A program made the translations under genes and the position numbers. Positions 12,191-25,525 of a DNA stretch of 64,000 bases are shown here, piece after piece; the first letter of the stretch is position 1, and each line of letters opens with the position of its first letter. Source of the stretch: Halichoerus grypus (taxonomy: Eukaryota > Chordata > Mammalia > Carnivora > Phocidae); the NCBI RefSeq assembly GCF_964656455.1, contig NC_135718.1, positions 54,465,008 to 54,529,007 of the forward strand, in the 5' to 3' direction. A model generated the notes under the pieces. It ran no database searches and was not told the origin of the DNA. It saw only the letters and a program-made list of their open reading frames with translations.

Positions 12191-13379
12191 CAGGATAAAA
12201 CATGGCCCTCTGTGGGCAGCCTGGAGCAGCTCACGTGACCTGGCACCTGGGGTCGGCCCAGCGGGGCAGAGACCATCAGTCAGGGCTCCTTGGGATTTGG
12301 GCTGAGGATATGGTGAACTGGAGCTAGCATCCAGAACAAGGAGGATAAACAGGCAAGCAGAGGGAGAGGCTGTCCTGGGAAATGCGGGAGGGGAGGAGGA
12401 CGGAGAGACCACTGAGAGAAGCAGCCCAGAGCTGCTGGCCCCTGGCTCCACCCGACTTTCCTGCCAGGGAACCCCTTGGATGAACTTCTGGCCTTCATGA
12501 CTAAATGTTCTGCAGCCCCAGGCGGATGGAAGCCCTTCCCCCGGCAGGCTCCTAGGCAACGTTTTTGTGTCAGGGTCCTTAACGCGGGGAGGCTCAGGGC
12601 GTCTGAGCTCCCGGGGGGCTGATTCCTTCTACTGACCGAGGCCGTCTGAACAGTCCCAGGGCCCCTTTGTGGGGAAAGAGAGCGGAGGAGACAGACAACC
12701 TGAGAACACCAGACAGGGGCATGGGGGCGGGGAGGACCATTCAGTACAAGGACTGTTACAAGGTCACGTCTCCTCTCGGGGGACACATCAGGATTACTTG
12801 CTATGGCTCTGAATTCAGGTTCCCTGTCCCCAGGGGCCCTGTCACAGCTGGGGGTGAGGCTGAGGATCTCTTGGGGGTGTCGAGGCAGGAAAAAGACTGA
12901 GAAGCATGGCCTGACCGGCCTCCATTGCAGACTAAGGAGGAAACCAAGGCCCAGGGAGGGTGGCTGAGGCCAGGGGTGGAGATGGCGGGGCAGGGCAGGC
13001 ACAGACGCCGACTCCCGATGGAGGCTCGATGTTTTGAGCACATCTCGCAGCCTCTCTGGGGAGATCTGGTTTCCTCCCTGGTTTCTGCACGACCTTGGGC
13101 CAGTCACCCCCACTCCCTCCCGCCTGGTTTCCTCCTGCATCTTAAAGAGGGCTGAAGCTCAGTGTCAGGGACGTGGAGCTGGAGTGCCCAGCTCTGCCTG
13201 GAACCAGGCTGTACACGGGGGCGGGGCCCGGCGACCTTCCAGAGCCATGCAGGGCTGCTGGGATGAGATGGTGCCGGGGGCCTGGGCTGGGGGGGTCCGC
13301 TCGGACTCCTCTCCTACGGGGCACATGTGCCCGGCTGATCTGCCTCCCCGGCCGCCTGCTCCCCAAGGTCTCAGGGGGC

Positions 13380-13580
13380 AGGGGTATTTGTGTGTGTGCA
13401 TGATGGTGTGAAAGCATGGGGGGCATGAAGGCGGGTGTGGGCATATGTGAAGCTGTGTGTGTGTGTGTAAATGGAGGCGAGTATGGGTGTGCGAAGCTGT
13501 GTGTGCGTGCCTGAGGCTGTGCGTATGGGGGGGTGAAGGTAGGTGTGAGTGTCTGAATGTGGGTGTGCGTGTGCACACTT
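13380..13580. repeat. Degenerate GT-rich minisatellite
   Basis: About 200 bases of imperfect GTGTGTG, GTGAAGCTGTGTGTG and GGTGTGGGCATATG units. Too diverged to give a clean period by eye. Confidence 0.8.
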
Positions 13581-14869
13581 GGGCGTGGAAACCGTGAGGG
13601 AATGGGTCTATTGCTCAGGCTGTGCCCTGCAAAGAGCAAACTGGGGATTCAGCCCCCTGGTGAGCTGAGCAAGAACTAGTCCTGCAGAAGAGTTTTCGTG
13701 TCCACCCGAGGTGTTTGAGCCGCACAGCAGATGACAGGAAGGAAGAGTGGCCGGGGAGGACACCAAGGCCCCGAGAGGGGCAGTGGTTGGCCCAAGGTCC
13801 GTGCCGAGGTCAGCACGGGGCCTGAGCTGCCTGGCTCCTAGGTTGGCGTGGCCCCTTCCTCGGACCATCTGCCCCGCGTCCCCCTGGGCCCAGCTACGGT
13901 GCGCCCTGGGACCCCAGGCCTGCCGCCCTGAGGACTGATGCCTGAAAGGGCCGCTCTGGGCTTCACACTCGGTCTGCCCTCTCCCTGTGAAGAGCAGCCT
14001 TGCACTGATAGGCTCACACCTAGGCCTCCCCCCTCACCAGCCCTCTCCACCTCCTCCTTCCAAGGCATGAAGCCAGGGCCCGAGGAAGCAGGGGGTGGCC
14101 GAGCACCGCCAGGGACCTGGCAGGGGACAGCCTGATAGACAGCTGGGGCAGGCCACATGCAGGAAGCTGGCCGAGGGCAGGCCCCTGGGCCCTCTGCCCC
14201 GCCCCCACCAGAGAAAGAGGGAGGCTCTCGTTCCCTGCCCCCTCGGCGTCACCCCTCTCCCCCACTATCCCCATGTGCAGCAAGAAGGAAGCTAAAAGTC
14301 CAGAAGTTAATCTCTGGCCAGGGGGAGAAAGCGGAGGCTGATGCTCCTATGTCAGGGGATGATGGATAACCATGGGCGCAATGTCTCCAGTCGCCCATCT
14401 ACCCCCATGTCCATCTTACAGAAAGAGGAAGAGAGGCCCAGAGAAGGGAACAAGTGGCCAGGGCTTCTAGCTGGCCTGGCCTAACATCATGGAGAATTCC
14501 TGGTGGAGAGGGTTCTACGTCTGCCCTTCCCAGCTAGTTGGGCTTACAATGCCAGGGAAGGAGGTGGACCAGGCCATTTCTTCCAGCCTTGGTGTTCACT
14601 GTGAGGACCAGAGCCATGTTAGCTTGGGAGGGAGGATCCCCAAGACACTCCTGTCCCAGTGTGCCTAGGACTTTCTAGGTTTTAGCACTGAAAGTCCCAC
14701 ATCCCTGGAAACCCTGTAGTCCCAGGCAAATCGGACAGTTGGTCCCCCTACTCGAACCAACAGGGGACATCTCCCAGTGCGTCCATGGATTGTGGGGCCA
14801 GGCTGGAGGGTGGGGAAGAGTTGTAGAGGCCATCAGCTTAACTGTCCTGCCTCTCAGCTCATCCTCACC

Positions 14870-15180
14870 CACCTCTGCTTGAATACCCCCAGCTCCCAGG
14901 AGCTCACCACCACATTAGGTACCTTCATTTGTTATGGAGCATCTCCAAGTGCCAGAAAGTTCTTCTTCCAGCAGGCTGATGGCTGCCTTCCTGTGGCTTC
15001 TCCCCCTCTCCGTCCCCTTTCCCCCCGCCTTCCTTCCACTCCTGAGAACACTCAGAAGACACGTGCCTTCTTCTAGGTCCTTGCCCTTCAGACACTTGAA
15101 AGCTGTGATCACACCTCCTGGGGCATCTTGGGCACATCTTCTCTGGTGAGAGATTTCTAGGCCCTCTTGCTTCATCCAGC
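14870..15180. mobile_element. Possible ancient CR1/L3-type remnant
   Basis: GAGCTCACCACCACATTAGG, GTGCCAGAAAGTTCTTCTTCC and TTCAGACACTTGAAAGCTGTGA resemble in order an ancient CR1/L3 3' region. Family assignment is uncertain. A similar partial signal lies at 10770-10870 (GGGACCGCAGAGGTCATCTG). Confidence 0.4.
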
Positions 15181-16169
15181 CTTGGTGTGCTGATGATGAG
15201 CAGACAGCAGACAGTGGGGTCTACCTCATCACCCCACTCCCACCATGCTGTCCTCATGCCCCTCCCCGGCTCACGCCCTCTCAGGGCCCTCACTTCCAGC
15301 TGCTCCCCCCTGCAATCTCACATATTAATTGAGCACCTACTGCATACTGGTGAGGGGGGAGGCCACCGAATGGGACAAATACCATTCCTGACCTCACCAG
15401 GGTTGCGGTGTCCTGCACACAGAACACAGCACCACAAATCGGGGTTTAGGAAATGAGGGGAGGCCTGGGGGGGCTGTGAGGCTTTCACAGGAATGGGCAC
15501 CTGAGCTGCGTCCGGGCGCCATGTCATCCTGAACCAGGTGAAGGGGGAAAAGAGGGCTCCAAAGAGGGAAGCAAATCCGCAGCTTGGAGAGCAGGGCTGA
15601 GTGGGGAGGGCACCCTAAGTGCAACGGGAGCCTTTGGGAGGCGTGGGACCTGGTCTGTGGGAAAATGCTCGCTCTGGCCACCATACAGAAAACAGACAAT
15701 ATTGGGAGGCAGGGATGGAGGCAGGATAGTGGGGACCAGTGTGGTCATCCATCTGGCTCTGCCCTCACAGGCCCCCAGCCCTGGGGGCCCACGCATGGGC
15801 AGGGTGGGCATGCAGCCCCCAGGGGAGGGGACAGGGCCGCCCTCCCCCAGGCTTCACCTGTTAGCCTGTCACACTCCTGCCTGAGATCTAGACAGAGGCA
15901 GCCCTCTCCCTCCTGCCCTGCATCCCCATCTCCTCCACACCGTAAACCTGTCTTGTAAAAGCCGATGAAAGGCCTGGCCGTCAGCCACGAAAGCCTTCTC
16001 GGGCCTTCTCTCTGGTCGCGTGTGGCTCCTGGAGAAAGCAGGAGGGGGCAGGAGGCTGGCATTCAGCTGCTCCGTAAATCTATCAAAGCTAGTTTCTCTC
16101 ACTTCCCGACATTCCTCCGTAAAAAGCCACTCAGCTGCGTTTACAAATTACAGAATTCATTTGATGTCA

Positions 16170-16400
16170 AGGACCTGGCTAATGGCTTGGGTAAATCCAG
16201 CAAGAGCCAATGGGGCCCCTCCCAGCTGGGCTCCTGTCTGGTTGTGCAGCCTTGGGCACCGAGGCATGGCGTCTCAGCCTCTGCCTTCCTGTCTGTAGAA
16301 TGGGGGAACAGGTGGCTGTGAGGATCAATATCACAGATGCGTGTGCCTGACTTGGGGGCTGGCCCAGAGTTAGGCCCCTGGTAAAGGATGGTGGTGGTGA
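16170..16400 (+). mobile_element. MIR SINE remnant
   Basis: GGTTGTGCAGCCTTGGGCAC, CTGTCTGTAGAATGGGG and GTGAGGATCAATATCAC follow the sense MIR order. Confidence 0.65.
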
Positions 16401-17599
16401 TGCATATGGAAGCCTGTCTGAGGCCAAGGTTTGGGGAAAGGTGATGGGGGCAGAACCCAAGGCCTGGGGTTTCTAGCCCCTGACTTGCATCTCTCTGCCA
16501 AGCAGGCCCTCCTGCATCACTGGGCATTCTCTGGGTGAGGATGCACTGGAAACAACCAGGCTTATGCACGTAGAAGGATTCTCTTCCTCTTCCTCTTCTC
16601 ATACAGCAAGCTTTAGATCCTCTCCCCATCTAGATTCTTTGAGCCTTCCTACATCAAGACTATTCTAGCCCTTAGAAGTTCCTTATCTTGGAAGTTCAAG
16701 CAATCCATGAACTGATTGGTTGAGGTTCCCTGGATCCTGGGTTAAGAAGGATTCTGAGGCTGCTTCCAGTTCATTAGTGATGTATGCCATTGGCCTTAGA
16801 CCGTGTGAGGTGGCCCCAAATATGGCCCCATGCTTTGCCATCCTTTCAAGTTCCAACCCCCTTGTCCTGTAGATGAGGCAGCTGATATTCAAGAAGGGCC
16901 TGAGCAATGAAGAAGGGGGGTGATATTCCCTAAGCACCACTGTGTGTTACACACCAGCCACCACGCACAGACACCTTCCCATCGGACCCTCCCATTGGAC
17001 CCTCCCGACAACCCCCACCATTTGACAAAAGCTCTGAGGTTAGAGCAGTCACTCAGCCAGCTGGTCGAGCTGTGCCTTCCAGGGGACATCGTACTGGATT
17101 CCAGGGTCCCAAAGAACACAGGACAGCCAAAGACCCGGTCCTTGGAGCAGAGGGGGCCAGACGTGCGGTGTGCAGATGGAATGGCGCAGCTGGAGGCCAC
17201 AGGGACCTCCCAGAGAGGGGATGAATCATTGCAGGGGGGACGCTTTCCCCAGCCAGAGTTTCTTATTTATCACTGGAGAGGTAAAACAGAGTAAATTGGT
17301 AGTAGGGCTGGAAAAGCCAAGCATCCTCCAGTTTGGGCAATTCCGAGAACTTTGCAGGGAGCTTCCGCAACCGTGCGATGTTGTTGGAGCCGCGGAGAGA
17401 CCCTGCAAAGGTGAACAGTTGGTGGCTCGGCCTGGCCTGTCTCATTGAGGAGGAAGTGAGGCTCAAGGAGGTGATGTGATGGGCACCCCTAACTGGTGGG
17501 GCCGCAGCGTCAGGGACATGTTCCCGCGCTGCTTAGCTTGTCTTCTGGAGAAAGGGTGTCATGTCCCCCCATTCTTCCTCCTCCTCCCCGTCCCTCTTA

Positions 17600-17775
17600 C
17601 CTGTGAAGGCCCTGTGTCCAGGGCTTGACACACGCCATCTCTAACCTTTACAAAAGCCACATGCAGGGGGAGCTCTCATCAGCCCCATCGCACAGATGAG
17701 GAGACTGAGGCTCAGAGCAGTTGAGGTGCCAAGGTCAACATGGTGACTCCGAAGCTCGGCACTCTCAGCGCCCGC
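17600..17775 (-). mobile_element. MIR SINE remnant
   Basis: CAGATGAGGAGACTGAGGCTC followed by AGGTGCCAAGGTCAACATGG is the antisense MIR core. Confidence 0.65.
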
Positions 17776-20589
17776 TTGGGCAGCACGCACGCTGACGTGG
17801 GGCAGCAGAGAAGCTGGCACGGCCTGCACGAGGATGGCACACCACGCCTGCCGCGGTCCACGCTTCCAAAAGAAAAAATAGTTTGCCCTCTCGGCTGGAA
17901 GCCTGTTGTCTTCAGCCGTCCTGCCGCCCGTCCCAAGCCAAGGAAGCTTCTGCCGGGGCCCAACTCCTGGCCCGGGAACACTCGCGGGGCAGAGACCGTC
18001 AGCAGCCAAAAGGGGGTAAAGATAAAACATCTCCCTTCTGGGGTCACTGAGTAAAGTCAGGCCACGGGCAGGAAGGCGAGCCCGACACGGATCAGCAGCA
18101 GCATCCTTTTGTCATCCTTGTTGCGGAGTGAGCACAGCGCGCAGCACCCAGTGGGCCCACAGGAGAGAGTCTGATGAGCGTGGGATCCAGCGAATGAATG
18201 ACCGAAGGAAGGAACGCAGCACCTGGTCCTCTGCTCCTTCATCTGGAAAGTGGGACAGTGACAGCTCCCCCCTAAGGCTGTTCGAAGGCTCGGGAGCCCC
18301 GTCCAAGCACTTCCCACAGAGGGCACGCTGAGCGCTCCGTAAACAGGAGCTATTATTTTAAGGAAAGACCTTTACCCTCTCAGAGATCACAAGCTAATCG
18401 CCTCTCCCTCGTCGGCCTTCACCCCCCTACTCCTGGATGAACCACAGGTGGTCCCAGAGCCCCTGAAACTCAGTCACTTCCGCTGAAGTCCCGGGCTTCG
18501 GGGCAGCCGGTGCCCCCCACACACATCGGGAGCAGATGTTAGAGAAAATCAAGGTGGCCTGGATTTGAAAGGCTCTGTGTGTAGTTCTGAGTTTGTCTCA
18601 GAAGATGAAGTCATCGTGTGTGACACAGATCAATATAAACATCAGTGCCGCTGGGCTGGCCAGGCTAAGGTGTAAAGGAGGTGACAGTGGAGTCAGCTTC
18701 CTGCCTAACTGCAGCCACCGTCCCGCCCCGGGAAGGTCCGGGAAGCCGGCGAGGAGGAGGGGCTCTCCCGTGCGCTCGGGCCCAGTCCCCTCCTGCGGCC
18801 TCGTGAGACAGGGTCCCTTCCCAGACCCCACAGGCTGGTCTGCTGCATCACGGGGACCCTCTGTGTTCCTGGCAGAAGTGGGCTCGGGGATGTCTCTCTC
18901 TCCAGCTCTGGGCCATACTCCCCGTGGGAGCTCCATGTCCCCAGAGTCCCTTCAGTGTGGCCCACCACCGGCTCTGTGCCAGGCAGAGGGGCCCAGCCAT
19001 GCCAGCAGTCCAGCCCTGTGGGGACTCGTCCCCACACCAGTGGGCTGCAGTCGTGCCCAGGGCTGTAGAGGAGTGCCTGGTACTAGAAGGGCGTTGAACG
19101 GGGACCTGGCCTCATCGGGGGCGTGGCCCAGCTGAGCCAGAGGAGTCCGGGTGACACGGAGGTGGACGGAGGCAGAGGAACCACCTGTGCAGGAAGTGGC
19201 CAGGACGTGGAAGAGAACAGACACATTCAAGAAAAGGAAAGGAAGTCATGTGCTGGGGTGCAGAGTCAGCTGCAGGCCCCGTGCGGTGGGCAGGGGCCGA
19301 GTGTCATCCCAGGTTTCCGGCTCCCGGACCCCCTGGGCCCGTCTCTGACCACCCACAACCACAGACGCATTCCCCTTGCAGACCAGTTTATGCAAATCAG
19401 GTCACGGGCGCCGGCTGCTGCTCCTGGCCTCACCATCCAGCCGGTGCCGTGGGACTGGGAGTCCCCCCCACCATGCGACCGTCCCGGCTACACCCACTGC
19501 CTGCCTCCAGGACACACAGAAGCCACACTCAGGAGCCAGCATCTGGGGCTCAGAGCAACACAGCACAAATACACGGACATCTCCAGAGCCACGGACGCAT
19601 GGGTCACTAGCAACTTACTGAACTTGGCAGTGGACAAGGACCAGGTTGGGGGAAGGCGTCAAGAGCTAAACCTTAGCACCTCGCATTTCACCCCAGCAAA
19701 GAGACGAGGCAGGCACTGGAGGCCCGTGGCTTAGGATCCACTCCGGCTCCTTCTGAAACTGGAGCAGGGCAGGCTGTGCTCCAGGCCCAAGCTCTCTGCA
19801 GCCCGACCTGAGTCTCCATCACCGCCTCCTCCAGGTAGGCTGCCCTCCTCCCTCCATGACCCTGGTGGCCTTTGTCCCCATGAAGTGCTGAAGCATGAAC
19901 TTCACTAATCCTCAAGGGTCTGGGGACCTGGACAGAGCCTGCCCCTCCCCACCCCCTAGGAAACTGGTCCAGGGGAGAGTCACACTGAACAATTCAAAAT
20001 GAGCCCAAAGGCCATTACCTCCAGGGAGTGGTCTAGCCTCTTGCTTCTCTATTTGAGAGACAGAGACATAGAAAGACAGGGGGTGGGGTGGCAGTGGGGA
20101 CAAAGAGATAGAGACTTGGAGGAGGGTGAGAGACAAATGTGGTATCATCCGTCACTATACTTACACTCTGTGTCCCTTAATGGGCATCCCGGCTGTCTTG
20201 CTCTGCCCGGCACCCGGAACAGAGAGACCCAGAGCAGGGGCCAACGAATGTTTGTTAAATGAAGCAAGGACAAAGATCATAAAGCAAAGAAAGCAGAACG
20301 AGAGGAAAAGGCGAGGAATGGGGTAGCAGGCTGAGAGAGTTGCTGGGTCCCTCTTTCTGTCCTGTTATGTTTGTATATTTTTGGTGAGAGCAGAGGCTGA
20401 CTACGGGACCAGCTCTTCTACCCAGGACCTCAAGGGGCAATGGTGAAAGCGAAGCCTGACGCTGAGCTCCTGGTCATCCCTCCCCAGCCACCCAGGCTAC
20501 CCTAGCACCCACAAGTCCAGCCGGGGAGCCAGGCCGGGGGCCCCGTCCTCTAGGTGGCTCGACAGCACCCATGTGCAGAGCAAACAAAG

Positions 20590-20860
20590 CATCCACGTGG
20601 GCGTGTATGACTTATGGCTTTAATCTCCCTGATAGAAGGCCTTTAAAGATTATTTCAGGGAGGAAAAAAATAATCCTGGGTAATGAATCACGGCCTTAAG
20701 AAGCTGATAAGCAGCAGGGAAGCTGGCGGGGCCCGAGTTCCTGATTTAATTAAAGTCTCATGGATACTCCCTGAAACAAAATCCGTTGCAGCCATCAAGG
20801 TGATAAAAAGACTGCAGGTTACTTTAAACTAACTCACCTGTCTCATGAATCTTCTTCCAG
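20590..20860. promoter_or_regulatory. Candidate distal regulatory element
   Basis: A repeat-free AT-rich island with CACGTG (20594-20599), TTTAATTAAA (20745-20754), GATAAG-type words and CACCTG near its right end. The style is that of a conserved noncoding element. Conservation cannot be tested here. Confidence 0.3.
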
Positions 20861-21599
20861 GTGGAGGGGACAGACGAAGGGGCCGTGTCCCTGCAGAGGG
20901 CCCCATGTAGGGCTGCGAGGGACCCCTGGGGGATAGAAGGTGGCTCACGGAGCCCAAGAGCTAACGTAGATCAGAACCTGGAGGATGCAGGAGGATCCGT
21001 TCAGACAGGGAGTGGGACACTGTGTGTCCTTAGGTCACTCGCTGGACCTCTCTGGGACTCAGTTTCCAATCTAACATCCGGGGAGCAAGAGATGGGTCCA
21101 GCTGGTCTCTGAGAGGCATCCCCGAGCTGGCCTTCAGGGTCCTAAGCCCCACGTTCCCCGAGGAGGTGAGGAGAAATGGGTGGTATCTGCACTGGGAAGG
21201 CCCTTCTCTCCGGATCCTGCCCACAGTGCCAGCCCCCCCACCCCCACCCCGCTTCCCCTTCCCTGCCCTTCCCGGTCCCACTCACACACACGACTACCTG
21301 GTAAAAGTGCAATTGCCGACACTCTTGGGGACACACTCCTGGTCCAGGGAGGGAACGGTGGGGTGTACGTGTCCAGCCCGAATGCACCAAGGAAAGCAGG
21401 GCCTTCAAAGCAGGCAGGAGCCGTGGACTCTTTTCTGCTCTGCCACCAGGCTCTGCCGAGGCTCCAGAGAGAAGCCGAGTGGACTGGACCTGGAAGGACA
21501 GAAATAGAGCCCAGGAGAACATGACGACAGTGGCCAGTGGTCTGTACGCCCTCTGAGACTAGCCGGTCCACAGGGAGTGAGAAAGACAGCTGGCTGGGT

Positions 21600-21690
21600 G
21601 CTGGGTGCGTGCATGGATGGATGGATGGGTGGATAGACAGGTAGGTGGATGGATGTGTGAATGGCTGGATGGACAGGTGGACACAGAGAT
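21600..21690. repeat. GGAT tetranucleotide repeat
   Basis: Imperfect GGATGGATGGATGGGTGGAT units, the reverse-complement type of the array near 9.6 kb. Confidence 0.85.
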
Positions 21691-22539
21691 GAGCAGCACG
21701 CAGGGGAGGGGACTGTGAGCTGAAGCTGGGTTTGGTCTCCTGGTGCCACAGCTCCCTCCCTGAAGCTCTCAGCCCTGGCAGACTCTGCTCAGCGCAGATG
21801 TGTGCGTGACCACGGGCCATGTCACCCATGAGGGCCAAGGCCACGGGCTCAGGGTTGCCAGATAAATGTGAATTTTAGATTAATTACAAATAATTTTTAG
21901 CAAAACTTTGTCCCCAATACTGTATGTAGTTGCTCCATATGGCAGCCCTGCACAGAGTGTCCCCCGGGCCCCGGGCCTGGCAAAGGGCTGCTCCAGAGAG
22001 AGGCCCCCACCCAGGCGGTGTGCATGGTGAATTTCTCATTCATGGCCTCCCCCCCTGGGCCCCGAGGCCCCGGAAGCCTCTGGCTGGTGAGTGGGTAAGG
22101 AGAGAAGAGTCCACCGAAAAACTGCAGGCTGAGACGTGGCAGTGCCAAGCCCGGTGCCCTCCCCAGGAAAGCCTCCGGGCCCAGGCCAGGCTGCAGGTCG
22201 GGCTGCTGGGGGCTGGCTGCCACCTAGCTGCCAGGGTCAGAGCGGCAGGCTGCCGCGCCCCAGGGACAGTGGGCAGGTAAATGCCCTCACAAAACAGCCT
22301 CCTTATGCAAGGTTAGGATTGTTATGCACTTGACAGAAGAGGAAACTGAAGGTCACCCAGAACCTCAACTCATATCCAGACCCTACCATGGACGTAGCCT
22401 GGTCTCCACCTCCAGGCACCCCCTCTCCTATTCACAGCCACTAAGTGGGTCCCCAAGGCCCGCCCTACCATAGGCATCTCCAGCTCACCAGCCTTCCTCA
22501 GTAGCTCCCTGTTTTCGATGCAATAAAACAACGCCTCTC

Positions 22540-23215
22540 TGCGCTGATGTTCAGAGCCTCTTCAACCAGCCCAAACTTCGCTTCCCTGACTTTTTCTCTG
22601 CCTTCTAAATCCTCCTGTGTTCCGCCTCCTGGAAACTTCCCCAGCCCTCCTCTGCCTCCTTCCCTCCGGGTCCCTCATCTCTGAGGCTGCTGTGCCCCCT
22701 GCCCTTCGTCTGCCCTGAGGCTATTCCCCACCTCCACATGGCCCTAACTTTCTAAAGCCCATGGGCCCCTCATGCCCTTAATAAGCTCATCTAATTCCAC
22801 ACCTTCAAGTTCCATCCACTAACAACTCCAAAATGCCTCTCGCCTGAACTCCAGACTCACACTGTGCACCATCCACCTCCTGGGAGCCCTCCCCTAGGAG
22901 CCCAACAGGCCTCCCTCCAAAAGCCGCTCACCCTCAGCCTTTCCCGTCCCGTGGCACCTCCACCTCTCCAGTTAGGCCAGATTTCTCTTGCATACACCCC
23001 ACATCCACTCTGCCCACAAAGCCTGTTGGTGCTGCTTCCAATATCAGCCTGAAGTCTGACCACTTCTCACCCCCCTCCACCCAAGGTGGCCAGCCACGCA
23101 TGCCCACCACGCAGGGGCACTCGGCCAAGGACAGCCTCCTGGGCGCACCAGGACCACTGCACAGGCCCCCTGGCTGGCCTCCTCACTTCCTCGTCCCCTG
23201 CAGTCTTGGCTCCCA
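22540..23215 (+). mobile_element. L2 3' region
   Basis: Long sense L2 remnant recognised from GCCTGAACTCCAGACTCACA, CTGAAGTCTGACCACTTCTC and the CCTGCAGTCTTGG order. Clusters of CCT-rich L2 text precede it. Boundaries approximate. Confidence 0.65.
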
Positions 23216-23490
23216 TTCATTCATTCATTCATTCAAGGACGGGCAAGGCCCCCGCTGTCGTGAAGCTTCCACAGGGTGAGGGCAGGGGATAGGATGGTGG
23301 GGCTGGAGACAGATAGTTAGCAGCCAGTGAGACACGCTATTATTTCGCTGCAATCGAGATCATTGCTACAAAGCAGAAGTGGGCGGGGCGTGGGGGGGTC
23401 ACAAGGCAAAGAGCAGGTGGAACCCACGTGGTCTGAGGCACAGAAAAGGCTTCCCTGAGGAGGGGCATTAAATCTGTGTTCTCAAAGATG
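23215..23490 (-). mobile_element. L2-type 3' end, antisense
   Basis: An ATTC tetramer run, then GAAGCTTCCACAGGGTGAGG, ACAGATAGTTAGCAGCC and AAGGCTTCCCTGAGGAGG, the order seen in antisense L2 3' ends. Diverged. Confidence 0.5.
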
Positions 23491-25234
23491 GGTCTGTGTT
23501 ACGTGGACGAAGAGAAAGGAGGGTGGGGAGGTGGAGGGAAATGATGCAGGGAGAGCGATGCACTGGGAGGGAGGCAGAGGTGGGAGGAAGGAGGCCCAGA
23601 GGTGGGGGCGGGTGGTGTGCGCTGAGACCGGGGGCCCCGCAGGGATGAGACCCTCCTGGCCTTGTGGGCCTTGGAGGCACTCAGGGTTTTATTCATGGAC
23701 CCCTCCATACATGATTGCCCACCCACCCCTGATTCAGGCCGAACAGGGCAGTGAGGGGTTAGTGAGACACCAGCCACAGAAACATTATGTCAGGCTGGTG
23801 ACAAAGGTCTGGAAGTCCACCTGTAACACCAAGGCTCAGAGAGCCTGCCTCCGAGAGTCCCCAGGTGCCTCCCTGTCCCGCACACTTGGTGAGTGTGGAG
23901 CCCCTGTGCCGGCCCCAAGCAGCCCAGACAACCCAGGGGAAGGGCCCCTGCTGTGGCCTTGATGGCCTTCCCAGGGGCTGGACCGAAGGACCTCAGCTGT
24001 CCTGCTGCCTGGGGGTGCTCCCAGGCCCACCCACACAGAGGAGGGACCTGGGGTTGCCACAAGAGTGCCCAGGGAGAAAGGGAGCCCTTTTCAAGGGGTC
24101 TGGGAGTGGGGAGTCAGGGAAGGCTCCCTGGAGGAGGGGACAGGAGAGAGTCCTGCACGTAGAGGGAGTGGCAGGAGCAGAGCAGGGCTGTGCAGCACTC
24201 ATCTTCAAGAAGGGCTCAGGGAATAGGGGTAGAAAGTTGGATGGAGTGAGTCGGGTTTGACTGTCAGGGGTGGAGGGAGGTGGGAGGGACACATGTGGCC
24301 GGATGGGGAAGAGAGCTGAGGAGTGTACCTAATTTGGGGTGTGGGTAGCAGTGGCCTTCCCCCATGGGGATGGGGGCAGTGACGTCCTTGTCACTGCATC
24401 CGTCTAGCATGGCATGGCTGTACCCACGGGGCACACGAGACAGGGAAAACTCTCCCCAGCAGGCCGAGCGGATCCCAAGAACCCAGGCTCTTGGTCTGGG
24501 GCAGAGTGGGGTTACCAGGGGCCGGGAGCAGTGGGGAGATGCTCTTGCTGCCGCGTCTCCGGCGGGGGGAGCAGGGGATGGACCGAGGGCAGAGGGGAGG
24601 CTCCCGGACAGGGATTCTGACAGGGGACTCGGAGTCTCGGAAGTACTGGCGTCAGAGCCAGGGGCGCAGGGGATCCTGTGAGCCTCAGCGGCCCCATCTG
24701 CCAACTGGGTGGATGATCCTCCTTCCACCAAACCATGGGTGGACGGGGGTGACGTTGGCAGATGCAGAGCTGTGCGCGAATGCCAGGCTTTCTTGAGGGG
24801 GGTTCTTGATGAGGCCGGGGGTGAAGCCAAGACTTACTTGAGGTCCCTGTCTTCCTTCAACAGGAAGAATCAGGAAGGACAGGGAGCCCTCCTATTGTCT
24901 GGCCTCCTCCCCAGAACCCACAATGACCCCATTGTCCCTCACATGCCCAGCCCAGCCCCGCCCGACCCGGGCAAGAGCCGGTTGCGTCTTCCTCCACCCC
25001 CACAGGCTCAGGAGGAGGCTGGCTCTGGACTCCTGAGGCCGTCCCAGGCACCTGCTCCTGAAGGAACCCCAAGCTTTGGGGCACTGGTTGTGTCCAGCAG
25101 AAGGAAAACTGAGGACAAGTTTCCCACCATTGAAGATCTACGAGGGCACCAGGACTGGAGCTCTGTTGCTGGTCCTTGTCTCTAGGAGAGGAAGAGGGAG
25201 CACTCCCCCAGGTCTTGCAGATTAGCTTGGAACA

Positions 25235-25490
25235 GATGCCGAGGGTAGCCCAGGGTCTACAACTTATCTCTGAACATGTAGCTTAGCCCAGGCTAGCCTA
25301 GAACTAGCCCACAGGTCAGCCCAGGCCCACACACTAATCCAGGGACACACGATATCCCCAAACACTTGCGTTGGTTTGGAACACCTGTTAGCCCAGGATA
25401 GCCCAGGACTCAGAGGTCAGTTCAGAGCACACAAGTTAGGCCAGGTTAGTCCCTGACGCATAGGTTTCCTTGGCACACCCAGGATAGATG
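25235..25490. repeat. Diverged AGCCCAGG-type tandem repeat
   Basis: AGCCCAGG or close variants recur (TAGCCCAGGGTCT, TTAGCCCAGGCTAG, CAGCCCAGGCCCAC, TTAGCCCAGGATAGC, TAGGCCAGGTTAG), each followed by short words including CACAC or ACTC. This suggests an old minisatellite of roughly 40 bases. It is interrupted at the right by a SINE. Confidence 0.5.
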
Positions 25491-25525
25491 ACAACAAATA
25501 AATTGGTCCAAAAGAATAATTTTTC

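Larger units (their letters stand above)
9926..20589. other. GC-rich intergenic DNA without recognised genes
   Basis: Holds old MIR/L2/CR1-like remnants and the GT-rich repeat, and no young SINE or L1. An AT-richer patch at 16080-16200 (with ACATTCCT, a TEAD-like word) is the only part that looks unusual. Confidence 0.65.

Noticed and set aside
13142..13639. His/Thr-rich - strand frame
   Set aside because: It is the translation of a GT-rich degenerate repeat.
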